Shown: piece after piece, positions 60,158-64,000 of the stretch
How positions within the stretch are numbered: position 1 is the stretch's first letter
Layout of the letters: each line of letters begins with the position of its first letter
Assembly: GCA_021732005.1 (NCBI GenBank)
Contig: JAKFVT010000055.1
Location: forward strand, 1 to 64,000
Reading direction: 5' to 3'
Source of the DNA: Mycobacterium sp.
Lineage (GTDB): Bacteria > Actinomycetota > Actinomycetes > Mycobacteriales > Mycobacteriaceae
DNA length: 64,000 nucleotides
Translations under genes and position numbers: made by a program
The notes under the pieces: model-generated
Seen by the model: only the letters and a program-made list of their open reading frames with translations
The model's database searches: none
What the model was told of the DNA's origin: nothing

Positions 60158-61333
60158 TCAGACCTCGATGACGACCGCGCCACCCTGACCGCCGCCGGCG
60201 CACATCGCCGCGACACCGATGCCGCCGCCGCGACGGCGGAGCTCGTAGATCAGGGTGGTGATCATCCGGGCGCCGGACGCCGCAATCGGGTGGCCGAGGC
60301 TGCAACCGCTGCCGGAGAAGTTCACCAATTCGTCGTCGATCCCGTACTCCTTGCAGGCCGCGATCGGCACCGAGGCGAAGGCCTCGTTGATCTCCCACAA
60401 CGTGACGTCAGACGGCTTGAGGCCGGCCCGGTCGAGGACCCGGCCGATCACCCTCACGCCACCAAGACCGGTGTCGCGCGGCGCAACGCCCACCGCGCCC
60501 CAGGCCTTCACGGTTGCCAGCACATCGAGCTTCTCGGCGTCGGCGTATCCACGCTCCACCAGCCCGACCGCCGCACACGCGTCGTTGGTGCCACTGCTGT
60601 TGCCCGCCGTGATCGAGAAGCCCTCGATCTCGGGGTGCAGCACCTTGAGGCCGGCGAGCTTCTCGGCGGTGGTGTCGCGGCGGGGATGCTCGTCGACGCT
60701 GAAGTCGATCACCGAACCGTCGAACTGCTCGACCTTGAGCGGGATGATCTCGTCGAGGAACTTGCCCGCATCCTGCGCTGCCACTGCGCGCTGGTGCGAC
60801 CGCGCGGCCCAGGCATCCATCTCCTCGCGGCTGATGCCCGCCGCCTGCGCGGTGTTCCAGCCGACCGTGATGGACATGTCCTTGGCCGGGGCATCCGGTG
60901 TCTCGACGTGAGTCGGCGGCATCCACCGCTCCTCGAACTTGAGCTCGGGACCGGGGATGCGCCAGTTGGTCAGCGGCGTCATCGACAGCGATTGCACACC
61001 GCCGGCGATAAGAGCACGCTCCATACCGGACCCGATTTGTGCCGACGCGTTACCGATGGCGGTCAGGCTGCCGGCGCAGTGCCGGTTCACCGACTGGCCG
61101 GGGACGTGCTCGAGGCCGGTCGCGGTGGCCGCGTACCGGGCGAGGTCGCCGCCGCCGTAATGGGATTCGGCGAAGATGATGTCATCGATGTCGGCGGGGT
61201 TGATCCCGGAGCGCCGGACGATCTCGGGCAGCACCGTGGTGATCAGCGTTTCGGGCGGGGTGTTGACCAGCGTCCCCTTGAACGAACGACCGATCGCCGT
61301 CCGGACGGCACCGACAATGACTGGTTCGGGCAT
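60158..61333 (-). CDS. Acetyl-CoA acyltransferase (thiolase)
   Basis: A 391-residue thiolase with all catalytic features: nucleophile Cys in NRHCAGSLTAIGNAS, His in SLGHPIAASGARM, second Cys in MCAGGGQGGAVV. FadA5/FadA6-type thiolases of this length cleave 3-ketoacyl-CoA in side-chain or ring degradation. It is separated by 88 bp from the upstream hydratase, with an imperfect inverted repeat near its start. It supplies the ordinary thiolysis step that the two GEP-type Ltp proteins probably cannot perform. Confidence 0.93.
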   Translation of the reverse strand: MPEPVIVGAVRTAIGRSFKGTLVNTPPETLITTVLPEIVRRSGINPADIDDIIFAESHYGGGDLARYAATATGLEHVPGQSVNRHCAGSLTAIGNASAQIGSGMERALIAGGVQSLSMTPLTNWRIPGPELKFEERWMPPTHVETPDAPAKDMSITVGWNTAQAAGISREEMDAWAARSHQRAVAAQDAGKFLDEIIPLKVEQFDGSVIDFSVDEHPRRDTTAEKLAGLKVLHPEIEGFSITAGNSSGTNDACAAVGLVERGYADAEKLDVLATVKAWGAVGVAPRDTGLGGVRVIGRVLDRAGLKPSDVTLWEINEAFASVPIAACKEYGIDDELVNFSGSGCSLGHPIAASGARMITTLIYELRRRGGGIGVAAMCAGGGQGGAVVIEV

Positions 61334-61356
61334 GACGACCTCACTTCGACGTTGAG

Positions 61357-61376
61357 ACGTTACCCTCAGGCAACGT
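61357..61376. promoter_or_regulatory. Imperfect inverted repeat before the thiolase gene
   Basis: ACGTTACC-CTCA-GGCAACGT, 7 of 8 arm positions complementary, 24 bases upstream of the thiolase ATG. It could be an operator for a regulator other than TetR D; it does not match the shared motif. Confidence 0.35.
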
Positions 61377-61421
61377 TACAAAACTAGCAGAATGTGTAGC
61401 GCTGACGGTAAGTGGTACACG

Positions 61422-62300
61422 TCACTGCGGCTCGGGCACGTGGAAATGCTCGTCACGCAGCCGGAACGCCTCTTTGGTGCCGACCTGCGCGCGGGTCTTG
61501 ACGAAATTGAACTCCCCCGGCGCGAACTGCAGGTTGGTTCCGTACGCATGGAACAGATAACTGGCCACTTCTTCGCCCTGGTAGGCCTGACTCTGCTCGA
61601 CCAGCCGGAAGGCTTCCTTGGCGATCACCACACCGTCGGCCGGCATCTTGGCCGCCTTCTCGGCCCAGTACCGGGCCCGCGCGGCCACCGCGCCGGCGTC
61701 GCACGTTTCGGTGAAGACGCCGAGATGCTCGACGTCGGCGGCGGTGATCGTGTCACCGGTCAGCAACAGCCGCCGGGCCAGCACTGGGCCGAGCCGGTGG
61801 AAGAACATGTGCAGGCTGCCGAGCGCGGGCCCGAGAAACCGGGTGGCCGGCATCCCGATCTTGGTGTCACGAGCGATGACCGAGATATCAGTCATCAAGG
61901 CCATCTCGAAACCACCGCCGAGCGCGTACCCGCTGATCTCGCCGACCGTCACCTTCGGAAAGCCCATGAGGTTGTGGTAGAAGCCGAATGACTTGCGGTC
62001 CACCGTGAGTCGGCGGCGTTGACTGGGGCGACGCCCGGAGGAGGAAGTCTGCTCCTCCGCCTTCTCCCCGTACCAGCCGTAGGCATTGTTCATGTTCGCA
62101 CCCGTCGAGAAAACCCCCTGCGCACCGCGCAACAGCACGACGGTGATGTCGTCATCCTCGGCGACGACATCCAGGTAGCGGCCGACCGTCTCGCGCATCG
62201 CGGCGTCGTAGGAGTTTCGCTGGGCAGGGTTGTTCAGCGTGATGGTCGCGATGCGTTTTTCGCGATCAACCTCGAACAGCACGCGATCGTCGTCGGTCAT
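61422..62300 (-). CDS. Enoyl-CoA hydratase/isomerase (third)
   Basis: A 292-residue crotonase-fold protein from ATG 62300 (MTDDDRVLFEVDREKRIATI). Oxyanion parts GAQGVFSTGANMNNAYGW and GEISGYALGGGFEMALMTDIS; an Arg/Ser-rich insertion of about 25 residues (residues about 100-125) distinguishes it from the other three hydratases here. It starts 10 bp after the GntR gene on the same strand, so it is likely cotranscribed with its regulator. The exact reaction (hydratase, isomerase or hydrolase) is not assignable. Confidence 0.88.
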   Translation of the reverse strand: MTDDDRVLFEVDREKRIATITLNNPAQRNSYDAAMRETVGRYLDVVAEDDDITVVLLRGAQGVFSTGANMNNAYGWYGEKAEEQTSSSGRRPSQRRRLTVDRKSFGFYHNLMGFPKVTVGEISGYALGGGFEMALMTDISVIARDTKIGMPATRFLGPALGSLHMFFHRLGPVLARRLLLTGDTITAADVEHLGVFTETCDAGAVAARARYWAEKAAKMPADGVVIAKEAFRLVEQSQAYQGEEVASYLFHAYGTNLQFAPGEFNFVKTRAQVGTKEAFRLRDEHFHVPEPQ

Positions 62301-62310
62301 GGTCGGTTCC

Positions 62311-63084
62311 TTATCTGGGGTCCGGATTCGAAATGAGCTTGGCCTCAATGGTTCTGTCCCGGCCGAAGGCAAGGGTGTTGCGCCGCGCAGCGGCGAGGTG
62401 GTCCTGGGCCAGCCGAACGGCGCGATCGGCGTTGCCGTCCCGGATCGCGGCGAGCATCTTGTGATGGTCGCTCAGCGCGGCCCGCATGGTCTTGTGCCGC
62501 ATCGGGTCCGGCTCGTCGCTCCACACCGAGGACTCGTGGGCCGACCAGATCAGTTCGAGCGACCCGATCAGCAGAATCATCGGTTCGTTCCCACATCGGG
62601 ACACCAGTGCCTCGTGAAAGCACCGGGCATTGGGAATGTACTGCGAAGTGTCGTCGAATTGCTCTTCCTGACGGTCGATTTCGGCCTGCAGATACGGCAC
62701 GACCTCGCTCATGCGGTCTTCCCGGGCGGCGCACATCCCCGCACAGATCGGCTCCAAGTGCATCAGCGCCCCGCTGACGTCGGCCGGGGTGGACGACCGT
62801 GACTGCAGCACCATGCTGATCATGTGGGCGGTGCGGTCGGCCGACGGCAGGTGCACGACGGCACCGCCCACATTGCCGCGCCGCACCGACACCAGACCGT
62901 CGACCTCGAGGATGTGGATCGCCTCGCGCAGCGCGGGCGGGCTGACGCCGAACTCGGTGAACAGACTTTCCTGGGAAGGCAGCACGTCACCTTCCCTCAG
63001 CCGGCCGGAGAGAATGTCGTCGCGCAGCCGCGACGCGACGATGTCGGCGACGCGGGGCTGACGGATACGCGGAACGGCTGCCAT
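62311..63084 (-). CDS. GntR-family (FadR/FCD) transcriptional regulator
   Basis: A 257-residue regulator. N-terminal winged helix: LREGDVLPSQESLFTEFGVS then ALREAIHILEVDGLVSVRRG. The C-terminal FCD domain has metal/ligand candidates in NARCFHEALVS and DHHKMLAAIRDGNADRA. FCD regulators sense carboxylic acids or acyl-CoA. It is divergent from the hydratase at 63174 with a perfect 20-bp palindrome between, and upstream of the hydratase at 61422, so it probably controls both. Confidence 0.93.
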   Translation of the reverse strand: MAAVPRIRQPRVADIVASRLRDDILSGRLREGDVLPSQESLFTEFGVSPPALREAIHILEVDGLVSVRRGNVGGAVVHLPSADRTAHMISMVLQSRSSTPADVSGALMHLEPICAGMCAAREDRMSEVVPYLQAEIDRQEEQFDDTSQYIPNARCFHEALVSRCGNEPMILLIGSLELIWSAHESSVWSDEPDPMRHKTMRAALSDHHKMLAAIRDGNADRAVRLAQDHLAAARRNTLAFGRDRTIEAKLISNPDPR

Positions 63085-63108
63085 CGACTCCCCTCGCCAC
63101 GCATCCTT

Positions 63109-63128
63109 GCTATCTTGTACAAGATAGC
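63109..63128. promoter_or_regulatory. Perfect 20-bp palindrome, GntR operator candidate
   Basis: GCTATCTTGTACAAGATAGC with core TTGTACAA, resembling the TnGTnnnACnA pattern of FadR-type operators. It lies 24 bp from the GntR start (63084) and 45 bp from the hydratase start (63174). Confidence 0.8.
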
Positions 63129-63173
63129 ACTACTGTTGGGCTATCCGTAAAGTCGCGAAGGGCGGAGTTTTCG

Positions 63174-63986
63174 GTGGGTGACGAGGCCCGATCGGCCGAC
63201 GGAGTAGTGACGACATCACGCGATGGCGCGGTGCTGCACATCCTGCTGGATCGACCTGGTCGCCGTAATTCCCTGAGCCCCAGCATGATCGACTCCCTTA
63301 ACAATGCACTGGTCGCCGCGGCCGGCGACGACGAGCTGCGCGCGGTGCATCTGAGCGGATCCGGGCCGGACTTCTGCGCCGGAGTGGACTGGGTCGGCTC
63401 CAACAGTGGCGGGCAGCGCCCCCGGACCGGCGATCTCGTCCGCCGCATCCCGCACACCGCGCACCGCGCCATCGAACTCATCCACACGCTGCACCTGCCG
63501 GTCGTGTGCTCGGTCCGCGGCTGGGCCGCAGGCATGGGCTGCAACCTGGCGCTGGCAGCCGACTTCACGGTGGCGGCCGCCGGCGCCGTGTTCTGGGAAC
63601 CGTTCGTGGCCCGCGGCTTCAGCCCGGACTCCGGCGCGACGTGGCTGTTGCCGCGACTGGTGGGTGTCGCCCGCGCCAAGGAAATGCTGCTACTCGGCGA
63701 GAAAGTCGAGGCCGCGACGGCCGCCCAGTGGGGCCTGATCCACCGCAGCGTCGACGAGTCCGACCTCGACGCGACCGTGGCCGCCCTGCTGGACCGGCTG
63801 GCATCCGGTCCGACGGTCGCGATCGGTCTGGCCAAGCAGGCCATCAACCACAGCCAGCACGCCACCCTGAACCAGGCCATGACCCAGGAGTTGTTCAACC
63901 TCGAACTGTCCTGCCGGACTTCGGACTTCAAAGAGGGTCTGGCGGCATTTCGGGAGAAGCGCGCACCCGGCTTCACCGGGCGATGA
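63174..63986 (+). CDS. Enoyl-CoA hydratase/isomerase (fourth)
   Basis: A 270-residue crotonase-fold protein, GTG start at 63174. Oxyanion segments GSGPDFCAGVDW and CSVRGWAAGMGCNLALAADF; FVARGFSPDSGATWLLPRLVG has Asp at the position used by PaaG/DCI-type isomerases. C-terminal REKRAPGFTGR is typical. It is divergent from the GntR regulator with the 63109 palindrome between. The window ends just after its stop, so any operon partners downstream are unseen. Confidence 0.91.
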   Translation: MGDEARSADGVVTTSRDGAVLHILLDRPGRRNSLSPSMIDSLNNALVAAAGDDELRAVHLSGSGPDFCAGVDWVGSNSGGQRPRTGDLVRRIPHTAHRAIELIHTLHLPVVCSVRGWAAGMGCNLALAADFTVAAAGAVFWEPFVARGFSPDSGATWLLPRLVGVARAKEMLLLGEKVEAATAAQWGLIHRSVDESDLDATVAALLDRLASGPTVAIGLAKQAINHSQHATLNQAMTQELFNLELSCRTSDFKEGLAAFREKRAPGFTGR

Positions 63987-64000
63987 GAGATGAGGAAGCA

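Noticed and set aside
61402..61420. Possible extra shared operator (GACGGTAA-GTG-GTACACGT) upstream of the thiolase gene
   Set aside because: Only 10 of 16 arm positions match and the right arm is poor; not better than chance.

Overview
The window looks like a chromosomal segment of a fast-growing, environmental mycobacterium (Mycobacterium/Mycolicibacterium type). It is GC-rich. Gene order at its left end follows the M. tuberculosis Rv0854-Rv0867 neighbourhood: the rpfA tail, moaE, mog/moaB, moaC, an Rv0863-like small protein, an Rv0862c-like protein, the XPB helicase, fadB, fadA, an Rv0858c-like aminotransferase, and the SRPBCC proteins around far. Four LLM-class (probably F420-dependent) oxidoreductases, a PE-PPE-domain hydrolase, a 13E12/DUF222-HNH protein and many acyl-CoA enzymes fit the same group. 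I see no rRNA, tRNA, CRISPR array, prophage or intact insertion sequence.

Layout. 1-6.2 kb: molybdopterin-precursor genes and the DNA-repair helicase pair. 6.4-12.9 kb: an exported PE-PPE hydrolase, a thiolase-like lipid-transfer protein with its DUF35 partner, an LLM oxidoreductase, a 614-bp non-coding stretch and an acyl-CoA ligase. 13.0-21.0 kb: the fadA-fadB beta-oxidation operon, an exported C39-like protein, an aminotransferase, three SRPBCC paralogues and the racemase Far. 21.0-26.7 kb: small conserved genes, a CDF metal transporter, a TetR-controlled membrane protein, an Old Yellow Enzyme and the DUF222-HNH protein. 26.8-64.0 kb: a large catabolic block with a carboxyltransferase, Rieske oxygenase, Baeyer-Villiger-type flavoprotein, two P450s, two CoA-transferases, a molybdopterin oxidoreductase, aldehyde dehydrogenase, a second thiolase-like Ltp, three acyl-CoA dehydrogenases, two metal-hydrolase-like proteins, an acyl-CoA synthetase, four enoyl-CoA hydratases, SDRs, a thiolase, three TetR regulators and one GntR regulator.

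The main discovery-type signal is a shared 19-bp inverted repeat, TACTGTAA-N3-TTACAGTA, in the promoter gaps of the catabolic block. One copy is perfect, four are good (at 27.8, 42.1, 45.6 and 59.2 kb) and one is weak (57.3 kb). Five of the six lie between divergent genes. This suggests that most of the 27-60 kb region is one regulon, plausibly governed by the TetR protein encoded at 59.35 kb beside one of the sites. The enzyme set (ring and side-chain oxygenases, CoA activation, heteromeric-type acyl-CoA dehydrogenases, Ltp thiolase-like protein) resembles actinobacterial degradation of steroid- or terpenoid-like carboxylic compounds. The substrate cannot be read from the sequence.

Other oddities: an isochorismatase-fold protein lacking its catalytic triad, a Baeyer-Villiger fingerprint with Phe in place of His, a dihydrodipicolinate-synthase-family gene reduced to fused ends by a deletion at a microhomology, two Ltp proteins whose GHP motif has become GEP, and a tandem acyl-CoA dehydrogenase duplication separated by structured DNA.
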